From contig NZ_BAAADS010000006.1 of the NCBI RefSeq assembly GCF_039522605.1, positions 124,001 to 188,000 of the forward strand: a stretch of DNA of 64,000 bases. The letters run 5' to 3'. Source of the DNA: Lentibacillus siamensis. Lineage in GTDB: Bacteria > Bacillota > Bacilli > Bacillales > Amphibacillaceae. Of this stretch, positions 24,601 through 33,671 are shown in pieces. Both the position numbers and the translations under genes were made by a program. Under the pieces are notes generated by a model. It saw only the letters and a program-made list of their open reading frames with translations. It did no database searches and had not been told where the DNA came from. Position 1 is the first letter of the stretch; every line of letters starts with the position of its first letter.

Positions 24601-25882
24601 AATTCCAGAGCTTGCCGAGTCCATTACAGAGGGTACTATTGCTGAGTGGCTGGTTAAGAAGGGTGACAAAGTTGAAAAAGGCGATCCTGTAGTAGAACTG
24701 GAAACAGACAAGGTTAATGTGGAAGTCAATTCCGATTATGCCGGCGTCATTACAGAAGTTGTGGCTGAAGAAGGCGATGATGTTGAAGTTGGCGATGTAA
24801 TTGCAAAGATTGATGAAAATGGAGAAGCTGGCGGTGATGCTTCCGCAGATGACTCCAACGAATCATCCGAACAAAAATCTGAGGATAGTTCGAAAGAGGA
24901 AGCATCCGATAAGAAAGAAGAAGCACCTAAAAAAGAAGAAAAAGAAATTGAAAACACCAAAGAAGAGTCAAAGGATAACGGAGATGTCATTGCATCACCT
25001 GCTGCTCGTAAACGTGCCCGCGAACTTGGCATCGACTTGAGCAGTGTACAGGCAAGAGATCCGCTTGGCCGTATTCGTCCGGAAGATGTTGACTCGGCAG
25101 CTAAAGGCGGCAACGAACAGAAAGAATCCAAGCCGAAGAAAAAAGAGGAACCTGCACAATCCGAGAAAACAGAATTTGATAAACCGGTTGAACGTGTGAA
25201 AATGTCACGCCGTCGTCAAACAATCGCGAATCATCTTGTTGAAGTACAACAAGAGGCTGCCATGCTGACTACGTTCAATGAAGTGGATATGACCAACATT
25301 ATGAAGCTCCGCAGCAAACGTAAAGAAAGCTTTATGAAAAAGCATGATGTGAAACTTGGGTTTATGTCGTTCTTTACAAAAGCCGTAATCGGTGCGTTGA
25401 AAGAATTCCCTCATTTGAATGCGGAAATTCAAGGCAAAGAACTTGTTCTGAAGAAATTCTATGATATCGGTATTGCCGTATCAACAGAAGAAGGTCTTGT
25501 CGTACCGGTTGTCCGTGATGCAGACCGTCTCGACTTTGCTGGGGTGGAACGTGAAATCGGAAACCTTGGTAAGAAAGCAGTAAATAAGGAACTGAAGATG
25601 GAAGATCTGCAGGGCGGAACCTTTACGATTACCAACGGCGGAACCTTTGGATCCATGCTGTCAACACCAATCTTAAACGCGCCACAAGTTGGTATTCTTG
25701 GCATGCACAACATCCAAAAACGTGCAATGGTTATGCCGGATGATTCCATTGAAGTTCGTCCAATGATGTATCTGGCACTGTCATACGATCACCGCATCGT
25801 TGACGGAAAAGACGCAGTAAAATTCCTGGTTCGCATCAAGGAATTGCTGGAAGACCCTTATGACTTGCTGCTGGAAGGCTAA
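24587..25882 (+). CDS. odhB: 2-oxoglutarate dehydrogenase E2 (dihydrolipoyl succinyltransferase)
   Basis: 431 aa. Lipoyl domain 1-76 with lipoylated Lys in E-T-D-K-V-N-V-E-V; a highly charged Glu/Lys/Asp linker (about 85-135); peripheral-subunit binding domain (A-S-P-A-A-R-K-R-A-R-E-L-G); catalytic CAT-like domain ending S-Y-D-H-R-I-V-D-G with His near 402 and Asp near 406. SD AAGGAGGAGA lies within the end of odhA; GTG start. No E3 gene follows, as in B. subtilis, where E3 is encoded with pyruvate dehydrogenase. Confidence 0.96.
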   Translation: MNEIKIPELAESITEGTIAEWLVKKGDKVEKGDPVVELETDKVNVEVNSDYAGVITEVVAEEGDDVEVGDVIAKIDENGEAGGDASADDSNESSEQKSEDSSKEEASDKKEEAPKKEEKEIENTKEESKDNGDVIASPAARKRARELGIDLSSVQARDPLGRIRPEDVDSAAKGGNEQKESKPKKKEEPAQSEKTEFDKPVERVKMSRRRQTIANHLVEVQQEAAMLTTFNEVDMTNIMKLRSKRKESFMKKHDVKLGFMSFFTKAVIGALKEFPHLNAEIQGKELVLKKFYDIGIAVSTEEGLVVPVVRDADRLDFAGVEREIGNLGKKAVNKELKMEDLQGGTFTITNGGTFGSMLSTPILNAPQVGILGMHNIQKRAMVMPDDSIEVRPMMYLALSYDHRIVDGKDAVKFLVRIKELLEDPYDLLLEG

Positions 25883-25884
25883 AT

Positions 25885-26268
25885 GGAAACAAAAGCGGAA
25901 GCGCCCGTTTAGCGACGTACAAACTGCGCCCTGCCATTTAGTGTGGGTCGGCGTTGCCGCGCAAAGCGGCGGTTTTAGCCGATCTTCCTTCAACCGCAAT
26001 GAGATAAAGGAAACACGCCCCTTCATAGGGGTGTGCCGACGTTGGCCGCAAAGGCCGGTTTTAGTCGGCCTTCCTTAAAGTACGAACCGATGTCGACTTT
26101 CACCATAAGGGTATAAGTGCGACTAAGCCTCTGGTTTCACCAATCGGCAAGTCTTCTTTATCGTAGTGAGGAAGTGTGAAGTTTGCTAGTCGCTGGGCGC
26201 TGGAGCTGGACGTGGCTGATTAGTAATAAGTGAATTATTCACATGTACAAAATTTTATAATTTCCTGG
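25885..26268 (+). repeat. Composite dispersed repeat, copy A (with three hairpin inserts)
   Basis: Homologous, in opposite orientation, to 49452-49672. The constant blocks (GGAAGCGCCCGTTTAGCGAC, CGCAATGAGATAAAGGAAAC, CGAACCGATGT, TTATCGTAGTGAGGAAGTGT, ACAAAATTTTATAATTTCCT) are interrupted here by three longer segments: 25927-25994, 26017-26082 and 26098-26157. The first two contain related double hairpins: TCGGC-gtt-GCCGC-gcaaa-GCGGC-ggtttta-GCCGA, and GCCGAC-gtt-GGCC-gcaaa-GGCC-ggtttta-GTCGGC, with the same loops but different paired arms. The third contains a version of the 65-nt leader repeat (TATAAGTGCGACTAAG … AAGTCTTCT, R7). Copy B has only short strings at two of these positions and none at the third. 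Non-coding. Confidence 0.75.
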
Positions 26269-26276
26269 CAACAAGA

Positions 26277-26320
26277 AAAAATCCCCGTAACGATTTGATT
26301 TTTCGTTATGGGGATTTTTT
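26277..26320 (+). terminator. Terminator downstream of odhB and composite repeat
   Basis: AAAAATCCCCGTAACG … CGTTATGGGGATTTTTT. Confidence 0.85.
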
Positions 26321-26345
26321 GTTGGCAGAAAAGCTAGTATACAAC

Positions 26346-26410
26346 TTTCTTACTGCATAAATGCAGCTAAGGCTGTCACCTAAAGGCTTGGTGACAACCA
26401 AGTTTTGTAA
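26346..26410 (+). repeat. Dispersed 65-nt leader repeat, copy R2
   Basis: Near-consensus copy: TTTCTTACTGCATAA-ATGCAGCTAAGG, arms TGTCACC / GGTGACA, then ACCAAGTTTTGTAA. Lies 111 nt before the ASCH-like start codon, sense orientation. Confidence 0.8.
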
Positions 26411-26521
26411 AAAGGGATGTATATATCTAAAAAATATGTGAACAATTGTGTGGAAATGTGCCTAACATGGATGTTTAATGGTAACCTGAGAGTAAATGTC
26501 CAAACTGGGAGGAAAATAAAA

Positions 26522-26842
26522 ATGCCTAACAAAACTTGTACAATAGATAAGCTTGTCACGATTCCGAAAGAAGTGGAAAAAGTATTGTCAGGGGGAAAAA
26601 CGGCGTCCCGACGAAATGGTATTTATGCTGACGTTGGAGAAATAATGGAATTACAAGGTGAAAAATTTAAAGTTGAGGCTGTCTATCCGCAATATCTTGG
26701 TGACATAACAGATGAAGATGCAGTGAAAGAGGGCTATGCTGATTTGGAAAGTTATCAGCAAGCGATTTTATCTATTCATCCGGGTATGCGCTGGTCACCA
26801 AAAATGCGAGTATGGGTCCATGAGTATACTTCAGTCCATTAA
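26522..26842 (+). CDS. ASCH-like domain protein
   Basis: 106 aa from ATG 26522 (SD GGGAGG at 9 nt; upstream in-frame starts lack an SD). The C-terminal half reads like an ASCH/PUA-like fold: E-K-F-K-V-E-A-V-Y-P-Q-Y-L-G-D-I-T-D-E-D-A-V-K-E-G-Y then a P-G-M-R-W-S-P-K-M-R-V-W-V-H-E-Y end. ASCH proteins are small RNA-binding-like or nucleoside-modifying proteins; the function here is unknown. Stand-alone gene with leader repeat R2 upstream. Confidence 0.6.
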   Translation: MPNKTCTIDKLVTIPKEVEKVLSGGKTASRRNGIYADVGEIMELQGEKFKVEAVYPQYLGDITDEDAVKEGYADLESYQQAILSIHPGMRWSPKMRVWVHEYTSVH

Positions 26843-26889
26843 ATGAAATTAATAGGCGATATGTTTTGAATATTGCAGATGAAATATAG

Positions 26890-27029
26890 AAAGAGGTTGG
26901 GACAAATCAGAAAGTAAAAATTAAAAGACGAACGATTCAAGAGACTAGTGAAGTATATTTCCGAAGCGACTGAGCCTATCACGTTAATTCGTTTTTTCTT
27001 TTGATAAAACACTTTTTTCCAGCCTCTTT
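26890..27029. mobile_element. MITE-like element with imperfect terminal repeats
   Basis: Starts AAAGAGGTTGGGACAAA and ends TTTTTTCCAGCCTCTTT; 11 of 13 end bases are inverted-complementary. 140 bp, no coding capacity. The AGAGGTTGGGAC end is a motif I associate with small repeats in Bacillaceae. Confidence 0.45.
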
Positions 27030-27095
27030 AATTTGCAGCGGCTTGGTTTGTTTGGTTTTAAGAAGTATCATAATCGAATTTTTTTATAAAAAAGC

Positions 27096-27124
27096 TTGCG
27101 AAATTAAACATAACATGGTATATT
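27096..27124 (+). promoter_or_regulatory. Promoter of helD
   Basis: TTGCGA, 17 nt, TATATT; leader of about 105 nt to the start codon. Confidence 0.65.
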
Positions 27125-27235
27125 ATGTTAGTTGCATTCATTGTATATATTTATCCATTATATCTATCCATATTAATTATATCATCATCAATTTATAAAG
27201 TCAAATAAAAATAAAAAAAGAATGGGGTGGGTCTT

Positions 27236-29539
27236 TTGAGTGATGCAAACAGCCGTTCAAACGAACAACAACGGGTGGATTATGTAACCCGGGAAATCGA
27301 AATGAAGGAAGAGAAACTATATTCCAAATCATCCGGAGTCAAAGAAAGTGTTATGGATCTGCGAAGAAATTTTTGGGAAGATGTGACGGTTAATTTGGAT
27401 GAACCGGACGATGTGATTGAGACACAGGCCAGTATTAAACAACAGTCGGAATTATTGTCTGAAAGGGAACGAACTCATGGAAAAATAAGCGGAGAATTGA
27501 AGACGCTTAGCAGATTGAAAGACTCACCTTATTTCGGACGAATTGATTTCACGGAATCCCCGGGTAATATAAAGGAACAGATTTATATTGGCATTGCTTC
27601 ACTGATGGATCATGATGAAGAAGATTTTCTCGTTTATGATTGGCGGGCCCCCATTTCTAGTCTGTACTATGATTATCCCCCTGGTGATGCAGCATATGAA
27701 ACAATCGATGGCACTATATCTGGTGAAATTTCGCTGAAGCGGCAATTTATTATTAGACGGGGATTGATTCAGGGTATGTTTGATACGGGTGTAACAATTG
27801 GTGATCAGCTTCTGCAGCAGACACTTGGCAATAATGCCAGCACCACGATGAAAAGTATCGTAGCGACCATTCAGCAGGAACAAAATAAAATTATCCGGAA
27901 TGAGCGTAGTAAACTATTGATTGTACAAGGGGCGGCAGGAAGCGGAAAAACATCTGCAGCCTTACAGCGTATCGCATATTTGATGTACCGGTATCGCGGG
28001 GAACTTAACCCTGATAATGTCGTTCTGTTTTCGCCTAACCCGCTGTTCAGCAGCTATGTTTCCAATGTACTGCCGGAGTTGGGTGAGGAAAACGTCAGGC
28101 AATTGACTTTTCAGGATTATTTACAAAATCGGATTGAAAAGAATATGACAATCGAATCCCCTTTCGAACAGATGGAGTACGTGCTAACGCAAGCAGATGC
28201 TGATGGAAATGCTGTTCGTATGAAAAATATCAACTATAAATCGAGTGCGGATTTTAAACACTTAATCGATCAATTTGTTGTGCACTTGGAAAGTAAAGGG
28301 ATACAGTTTAAAAACATTACGCTTCAAAAACAAATCATTATTTCGAGCGATGAGATACGAGACTATTTCTATGCGTTGGACAGCACAATTGCAATTCCCA
28401 ACAAGATGGAACTCGTCTTAAAATGGCTGTTAAAGGAATTGCGGAAACGTCAGAAATCGGAAAAAGATAAGGATTGGATCCTGGAGCGGGCTGAGCTGCT
28501 GGATAAAGAGGATTATTTAAAGGCGTACCAGGAAAATCAGGAAATAGATGTTGATGATCCCGCCCTGGAGGAAGAGATGTTGCGTTCTGAAGTTGCAAAG
28601 CGGATATTTGCTCCAATAAAAAAACGTATAAAACGTATGGAGTTTGTTAATGTCCCGGCAACGTATCGCCAATTATTTGTTGAGTGGACACCCGATATTG
28701 CAACGCAGGATTGGAATGAAATATGTGACCAAACAGCGGAAAATTTACTGAATAGGTTTTTACCATGGGAAGATGCAACACCATATCTTTATTTCAGGAA
28801 CAGTATCCTGGGTGCAGATTCCAGCCGATCAGTACGATATTTGTTTATTGACGAAGCACAGGATTTTTCCGAGTTTCAGTTTGCATATTTACATGATGTA
28901 TTCCCGTATACAAGAATGACATTATTAGGAGATGTCAACCAGGCGATTTTTGCCAACACCGCAGATGGTAATCCACTGATTCCGGGAAAAGTGGAAGAGC
29001 ATCACGAACGGATTACCCTGACAAAAAGCTACCGGTCCACCCGGCAGATTGTGGAATTTACCAGCTGTTTCGCACCTGGTAAAGAAAAAATTGAGCCGTT
29101 TAATCGGGAAGGATTTTTGCCACAATTGATCCGGTTGAATAAGAAGACGGAATTGGATCAGACTTTAATGGAAAACCTTAGAAAATTGCAGGATTCGGGC
29201 AATGAGACGATTGCTATCATATGTAAAACCATGGAGGAAAGCCATGGTGTGTATACTTTATTAAACGATAAGATCCCTGTAAAACAAATAACCGAGGAAA
29301 CATACGCATTTGAAAAGGGAATTCTCATCCTGCCTGTTTATTTAGCCAAAGGAATCGAATTTGATGCAGTGATCATTCCTGATGCATCGATCCAGTCGTA
29401 CTCCAGGGAGGAAGACCGAACACTGTTATACACTGCTTGCACGAGGGCAATGCATCATTTAATTATGATCAGCAGGGCAGAGCCAAGCGAATTTATTCTG
29501 AACACCCCTCGTGATAAATATGAAGAAAAAATAATGTAA
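27236..29539 (+). CDS. helD: RNA polymerase recycling helicase-like ATPase HelD
   Basis: About 767 aa from TTG 27236 (GGGGTGGG SD); a GTG at 27227 overlaps the SD. UvrD/Rep-like superfamily 1 ATPase. An N-terminal coiled-coil arm (1-80) that in B. subtilis inserts into the secondary channel of RNA polymerase; Walker A G-A-A-G-S-G-K-T near 231; Walker B F-I-D-E-A-Q-D-F near 540; later motifs L-T-K-S-Y-R-S-T and the C-terminal A-K-G-I-E-F-D-A-V and Y-T-A-C-T-R-A. HelD releases stalled polymerase from DNA and contributes to recycling. Length fits B. subtilis YvgS (774 aa). Monocistronic. Confidence 0.92.
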   Translation: MSDANSRSNEQQRVDYVTREIEMKEEKLYSKSSGVKESVMDLRRNFWEDVTVNLDEPDDVIETQASIKQQSELLSERERTHGKISGELKTLSRLKDSPYFGRIDFTESPGNIKEQIYIGIASLMDHDEEDFLVYDWRAPISSLYYDYPPGDAAYETIDGTISGEISLKRQFIIRRGLIQGMFDTGVTIGDQLLQQTLGNNASTTMKSIVATIQQEQNKIIRNERSKLLIVQGAAGSGKTSAALQRIAYLMYRYRGELNPDNVVLFSPNPLFSSYVSNVLPELGEENVRQLTFQDYLQNRIEKNMTIESPFEQMEYVLTQADADGNAVRMKNINYKSSADFKHLIDQFVVHLESKGIQFKNITLQKQIIISSDEIRDYFYALDSTIAIPNKMELVLKWLLKELRKRQKSEKDKDWILERAELLDKEDYLKAYQENQEIDVDDPALEEEMLRSEVAKRIFAPIKKRIKRMEFVNVPATYRQLFVEWTPDIATQDWNEICDQTAENLLNRFLPWEDATPYLYFRNSILGADSSRSVRYLFIDEAQDFSEFQFAYLHDVFPYTRMTLLGDVNQAIFANTADGNPLIPGKVEEHHERITLTKSYRSTRQIVEFTSCFAPGKEKIEPFNREGFLPQLIRLNKKTELDQTLMENLRKLQDSGNETIAIICKTMEESHGVYTLLNDKIPVKQITEETYAFEKGILILPVYLAKGIEFDAVIIPDASIQSYSREEDRTLLYTACTRAMHHLIMISRAEPSEFILNTPRDKYEEKIM

Positions 29540-29571
29540 GATTGCTTATCAGCAAAATTCATTCGAAACCA

Positions 29572-29600
29572 TTGCAATCACTCCCGAAAACGAATAATAT
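29572..29600 (+). promoter_or_regulatory. Promoter of the purine permease
   Basis: TTGCAA, 17 nt, TAATAT. Confidence 0.65.
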
Positions 29601-29630
29601 ATTAATTGTTGATTATATTATTCGGAAGTA
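29586..29630. promoter_or_regulatory. Candidate PurR operator (two inverted PurBox-like sites)
   Basis: GAAAACGAATAAT (29586-29598) and, on the minus strand, ACTTCCGAATAAT (29630-29618) each match AWWWCCGAACWWT at 10-11 of 13 positions, are inverted and 19 bp apart (16-17 in B. subtilis). They overlap the promoter and also form an 11-bp perfect palindrome CGAATAATATA / TATATTATTCG. No purine riboswitch core is present. Confidence 0.4.
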
Positions 29631-29641
29631 AGGTGAGTGAC

Positions 29642-30931
29642 GTGGATAAACTATTCAAGTTTAAAGAAAACAATACAGATATCCGAACAGAGTTTGTTGC
29701 AGGGATAACAACTTTTCTTACAATGGTATATATCATTGTCGTGAATCCGGCTATCCTGTCTGCAGCAGGAATTCCTTTTGATCAGGTATTCATGGCGACT
29801 GTTATTTCTGCTGTGGTGGGAACCGTGTTTATGGCACTGGGGGCAAATTATCCGATTGCAATTGCACCCGGCATGGGAATGAATGCGTACTTTGCCAGTG
29901 TTGCTGCGAGCCAGGATGTTTCCTACCAGATTGTGCTGGGAACCGTTTTTCTTGCCGGTGTTATTTTTGTCATTTTAAGTTTTACAAAATTGCGTGAGAC
30001 GCTAATTGAAGCAATTCCCCCTTCGCTTAAGTTCGGTATCACATCAGGAATTGGGTTGTTTATTGCATTTCTTGGCTTGAAAATGTCCGGAATTGTCGTT
30101 CCTAGCGAAGTCAACATGGTTGCGTTTGGTGATCTGCATCAGCCGCTGACATTATTAACTTTGACGGGATTGTTTTTAACGTTAATCCTGATGGCCTGGA
30201 ATGTAAAAGGCGCACTTTTCATTGGAATGCTTGTTACGGGAATAATCGGTTTTTTTACCGGCCAACTGGACTTTAACGGGGTAACATCAATGCCGCCAGC
30301 TCCGGTGTTTTTTGACCTTGATATTGGCGGTGTGTTTGCAAATGGTCTTTATACGGTCATCTTTGCCTTTTTGCTTGTTACGATTTTCGACACAACTGGA
30401 ACAATGATCGGCGTTGCAGAGCAGGCTGGATTTATGAAAGATGGAAAACTGCCACGGGCAAAGTCGGCACTTTTGGCGGATGCTACGGCCACTACAGTTG
30501 GCTCCATGTTTGGTACAAGTCCTTCCTCTGCATTTGTTGAGTCTACTTCTGGGGTTGCAGCAGGAGGAAGAACTGGCCTGACGTCGATTGTCGTTGCTGT
30601 ATTGTTCGCGATTTCTATATTCTTTACCCCGATTATCAGTGCAATTGCTGATCTTTCGGCAATTACAGCGCCAGTACTTATTATTGTCGGATGTTTTATG
30701 ATGGAAGGTCTCGCGCGGATTAACTGGACAACGTTTGATGAGGCTTTCCCTGCATTTGCCATTATTTTGATGATGCCATTAACATCCAGCATTGCAACAG
30801 GAATATCTGTCGGTTTTATCACATACCCGCTATTAAAATTGGTAAGCGGGAAGGGCAGGGAAGTCCACTGGATTCTCTACTTTTTTGGAATTATTTTCCT
30901 GCTGCAAATGATCTTTTTCCCGGCACATTAG
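29642..30931 (+). CDS. NCS2/AzgA-type purine permease (PbuG-like)
   Basis: 429 aa from GTG 29642 (SD AAGTAAGGTGAG). A multi-helix transporter with the AzgA-branch motifs T-E-x-x-A-G-I-T-T-F-L-T-M-V-Y-I, P-G-M-G-M-N-A-Y-F and F-D-T-T-G-T-M-I-G-V-A, plus G-T-S-P-S-S-A-F-V-E-S-T-S-G-V-A-A-G-G-R-T-G-L. This branch takes up hypoxanthine, guanine or adenine by proton symport in Bacillus (PbuG/PbuO). A candidate PurR operator overlaps its promoter and a nucleoside permease follows, consistent with purine salvage. Confidence 0.9.
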   Translation: MDKLFKFKENNTDIRTEFVAGITTFLTMVYIIVVNPAILSAAGIPFDQVFMATVISAVVGTVFMALGANYPIAIAPGMGMNAYFASVAASQDVSYQIVLGTVFLAGVIFVILSFTKLRETLIEAIPPSLKFGITSGIGLFIAFLGLKMSGIVVPSEVNMVAFGDLHQPLTLLTLTGLFLTLILMAWNVKGALFIGMLVTGIIGFFTGQLDFNGVTSMPPAPVFFDLDIGGVFANGLYTVIFAFLLVTIFDTTGTMIGVAEQAGFMKDGKLPRAKSALLADATATTVGSMFGTSPSSAFVESTSGVAAGGRTGLTSIVVAVLFAISIFFTPIISAIADLSAITAPVLIIVGCFMMEGLARINWTTFDEAFPAFAIILMMPLTSSIATGISVGFITYPLLKLVSGKGREVHWILYFFGIIFLLQMIFFPAH

Positions 30932-30933
30932 GA

Positions 30934-30977
30934 AAAAAAGAGGCTTCAGCTGTTAACGCGGCTGAAGCCTCTTTTTT
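30934..30977 (+). terminator. Terminator of the purine permease gene
   Basis: AAAAAAGAGGCTTCAGC … GCTGAAGCCTCTTTTTT. Confidence 0.9.
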
Positions 30978-31031
30978 GGTTAATATGCTAGGTACTGAGG
31001 GAATACTGAGTAAGCATCCAATAAAATTAAC

Positions 31032-31060
31032 TTGCAAGACGTCTGACAACCTGCTAAAAT
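31032..31060 (+). promoter_or_regulatory. Promoter of the nucleoside permease
   Basis: TTGCAA, 17 nt, TAAAAT. Confidence 0.6.
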
Positions 31061-31115
31061 CGCTTATGGAATGAAAGCAGTTTCAATCACAACTAAGAAA
31101 AAGGGAGGAACATCC

Positions 31116-32306
31116 GTGGATATACTTCTTGGGTTATTGGCAATCATCATCGTTCTTGGAATTGCATATCTTATGTCCAATGACCGAAAAAATATTAATT
31201 ATCGCGGTATTGGGGTCATGCTGGTTGCACAAATATTAACGACCTGGTTTATGTTTGCGACCGAGATTGGCCAAGCCATTATTAACGGCATTTCAGCCGG
31301 ATTCAACAAACTGATTGAATTTGGTTCTGAGGGTGTGAATTTTATACTGGGTGGTGTAGCGAGGACTGAAGGTGGAAGCATCTTTTTCTTTGATGTTTTG
31401 CTTTTAATTATCTTTTTTTCTACCTTATTGTCGGTACTCACGTATTTAAAAATTTTGCCGCCCATCATCAAATACTTTGGCGGGTTTTTATCAAAAATAA
31501 CCGGGCTGCCGCGGATCGAGTCATTTAATGCGGTTAACAGTATCTTTTTCGGACAGTCGGAAGCACTGCTTGCCATTAAATCCCAGTTTCATCATTTAAA
31601 TAAAAATAGATTGTACATTGTCAGTGCATCTGCAATGGGATCCGTATCAGCATCCATTGTTGGAGCATACATTCAGATTCTGCCGCCCGAATATGTGCTT
31701 GTGGCATTGCCGCTGAACATGTTCAGTGCACTGATGATTTCATCAGTAATTGCACCGGTCAGCGTACCTAAAGAAGAAGACCATGTAGACATTAAAGATG
31801 TTTCAACAGATAAAAGTCTTTTTGAAGCGATGGGTAATGGCGCGCTTGACGGTGGAAAAATCGCTTTAATCGTTGCAGCGATGCTTGTTGCATTTATTGC
31901 TTCGTTAAATCTGGTTAATTGGCTTATTCAATTTGTCTTCGCCGGGGTTACACTTCAGCAAATACTTGGTTATATTCTTGCGCCGATTGGTATTTTGATG
32001 GGAATTGATCCTGGTGAAGTAATAAAAGCTGGTGGAGTAATGGGTACAAAAATTGTCACGAATGAATTTGTGGCAATGCTGGAATTTGAGAAGATGCTGG
32101 GCAGTATGTCAGAGAAGACCATCGGGATTGTAACGGTATTCCTGACCAGCTTTGCGAACTTCTCATCGATTGGAATCATTGCGGGATCAGTACAAGCTAT
32201 TGACAGCAAGAAGGCAGTGGAAGTTTCCGGGTTTGGTATGAAACTACTGATTGGTGCTACGCTTGCATCAATCCTGTCAGCTACTGTTGCCGGGCTGTTT
32301 CTGTAA
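31116..32306 (+). CDS. NupC-type concentrative nucleoside transporter
   Basis: 396 aa from GTG 31116 (SD AAGGGAGGAA); an in-frame ATG at 31071 has no SD. CNT family: two N-terminal helices, a G-F-x-K-L-I-E-F-G gate-like segment, the nucleoside-binding G-Q-S-E-A-L-L-A-I-K (about 150) and N-E-F-V-A-M-L-E-F (about 315), and F-A-N-F-S-S-I-G-I near the C-terminus. Proton- or Na+-coupled uptake of nucleosides. In B. subtilis NupC prefers pyrimidine and NupG purine nucleosides; the adjacent purine permease suggests the NupG type, which is inference. Confidence 0.9.
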   Translation: MDILLGLLAIIIVLGIAYLMSNDRKNINYRGIGVMLVAQILTTWFMFATEIGQAIINGISAGFNKLIEFGSEGVNFILGGVARTEGGSIFFFDVLLLIIFFSTLLSVLTYLKILPPIIKYFGGFLSKITGLPRIESFNAVNSIFFGQSEALLAIKSQFHHLNKNRLYIVSASAMGSVSASIVGAYIQILPPEYVLVALPLNMFSALMISSVIAPVSVPKEEDHVDIKDVSTDKSLFEAMGNGALDGGKIALIVAAMLVAFIASLNLVNWLIQFVFAGVTLQQILGYILAPIGILMGIDPGEVIKAGGVMGTKIVTNEFVAMLEFEKMLGSMSEKTIGIVTVFLTSFANFSSIGIIAGSVQAIDSKKAVEVSGFGMKLLIGATLASILSATVAGLFL

Positions 32307-32316
32307 TAAATATCTT

Positions 32317-32346
32317 GAAAAAACCGTCTAATCCAGGCGGTTTTTT
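32317..32346 (+). terminator. Terminator of the nucleoside permease gene
   Basis: AAAAAACCGTCT-aatcc-AGGCGGTTTTTT. Confidence 0.85.
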
Positions 32347-32455
32347 ATTTCCAATCGGCAATTTCATCGTTGTGGTTCGTGGATTGTTTTGAGATAATTT
32401 ATTCATATGGGATTTTTCATAACGTCAGAAAGTATTACTTAAGGTTGACCTTATA

Positions 32456-32504
32456 AGAAAAACTTCGGCCCCCGCTATAAGAAGGGCGAATGCCGAGTTT
32501 TTCT
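32456..32504 (+). repeat. Large hairpin repeat
   Basis: AGAAAAACTTCGGC / GCCGAGTTTTTCT inverted ends around 22 nt. It looks like a terminator but follows no gene on its strand; ends in the same TTTTTCTAA as the leader repeats. Confidence 0.5.
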
Positions 32505-32529
32505 AAGCAGCTAAGAAAGTATAAAATCC

Positions 32530-32594
32530 TTTCTTACTGCATAAGTGCAACTAAGGCTGTCACCTAAAGGCTTGATGACAACCAGGTTTTCTAA
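32530..32594 (+). repeat. Dispersed 65-nt leader repeat, copy R3
   Basis: TTTCTTACTGCATAAGTGCA-ACTAAGGC, arms TGTCACC / GATGACA (one mismatch), ACCAGGTTTTCTAA. Ends 28 nt before the murG start codon, sense orientation. Confidence 0.8.
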
Positions 32595-32622
32595 TGTTTA
32601 CAGGCAGAAGGGAGATAAAGGA

Positions 32623-33671
32623 ATGGGCACGAAGCGAATCATGTTTACCGGCGGAGGGACGGCCGGTCATGTAATTGTTAACCTTGCTCTTATTCCCATC
32701 TTTCAAAAAGAAGGCTGGGAAATTGATTATATTGGTTCCAAAAGCGGTATTGAGCGGAAACTGATTGGACAGCTTGATGGGGTTACATATTATCCAATCG
32801 CAACAGGTAAATTGCGCAGGTACATGTCAAAGGAAAATTTTAAGGATCCTTTTAAAGTTTTAAAAGGCACGGTGCAGGCGTGGCGTATCATTGGTAAACG
32901 GAAACCATCCGTTATTTTTTCCAAGGGCGGATTTGTCTCGGTGCCGGTAATTATGGCAGCAAAAATGCGCGGAGTCCCGGCAGTTATTCATGAATCTGAT
33001 TTTACTCCGGGGCTGGCAAATAAGCTGGCGATTCCGTTCGCCAAAAAAGTCCTTGCGACGTTTCCGGAAACGATGAATTATCTTCCTAAAGCTAAGGCAG
33101 AGTATGTTGGAGCGGTCATCCGTGATGAACTTTTTACGGGCGATAAAGAAGCGGGACTGAAAAAATGCGGATTTAACCGGGAAAAGCCGGTACTGTTGAT
33201 AATGGGCGGCAGCGGCGGTTCCGAAAAAATTAATCAAACGGTCAGAAACGGACTTGATGCGTTGCTTCCGGAATTTCAAATTGTCCATATTTGCGGTTAC
33301 GGAAAAACGGATTCTGCAGTTGATCGGGATGGTTACACCCAATACGAATACGTGAATGAGGAATTGAAAGATCTGTTTGCTGCGTGTGACTTTGTCTTGT
33401 CCAGAGCGGGTTCCAATGCTATCTTTGAGTTTTTGGCATTGCGAAAACCGATGCTGCTGGTTCCATTGACCAAACAAGCCAGCAGGGGAGACCAGATTAT
33501 TAACGCCAACTCGTTTTTGGATCAGGGGTATGCCAGCGTGTTGGAAGAGGAGAAGATGACCGAGGAATCCCTTGTTCATGAATTGCTCCAGCTGAAGAAA
33601 AAATCGCCGGTTATTGTGGATAATATGAGGAAGTATCAAAGTGACAAATCACGCGATCGGGTTATCGAGAT
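32623..33671 (+). CDS. murG: UDP-GlcNAc--undecaprenyl-PP-MurNAc-pentapeptide transferase (3' end lost in gap)
   Basis: 349 residues visible from ATG 32623 before the run of N; the family is usually 350-370 aa, so only a short tail is missing. GT28 glycosyltransferase making lipid II: N-terminal G-G-G-T-A-G-H (10-16), F-S-K-G-G-F-V-S-V-P and H-E-S-D in the acceptor domain, and the donor-site M-G-G-S-G-G-S-x-K-I-N and S-R-A-G-S-N-A-I-F-E in the C-domain. It stands alone, away from any division/cell wall cluster, so it is probably the second MurG paralogue found in several Bacillaceae. Leader repeat R3 precedes it. Confidence 0.88.

Noticed and set aside
27001..27198. 65-codon ORF upstream of helD
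   Set aside because: Begins inside the MITE-like element, no SD, crosses the clear helD promoter.
29540..29641. Purine riboswitch before the purine permease
   Set aside because: The conserved core of guanine/adenine riboswitches is absent; only PurBox-like sites and a simple palindrome are present.
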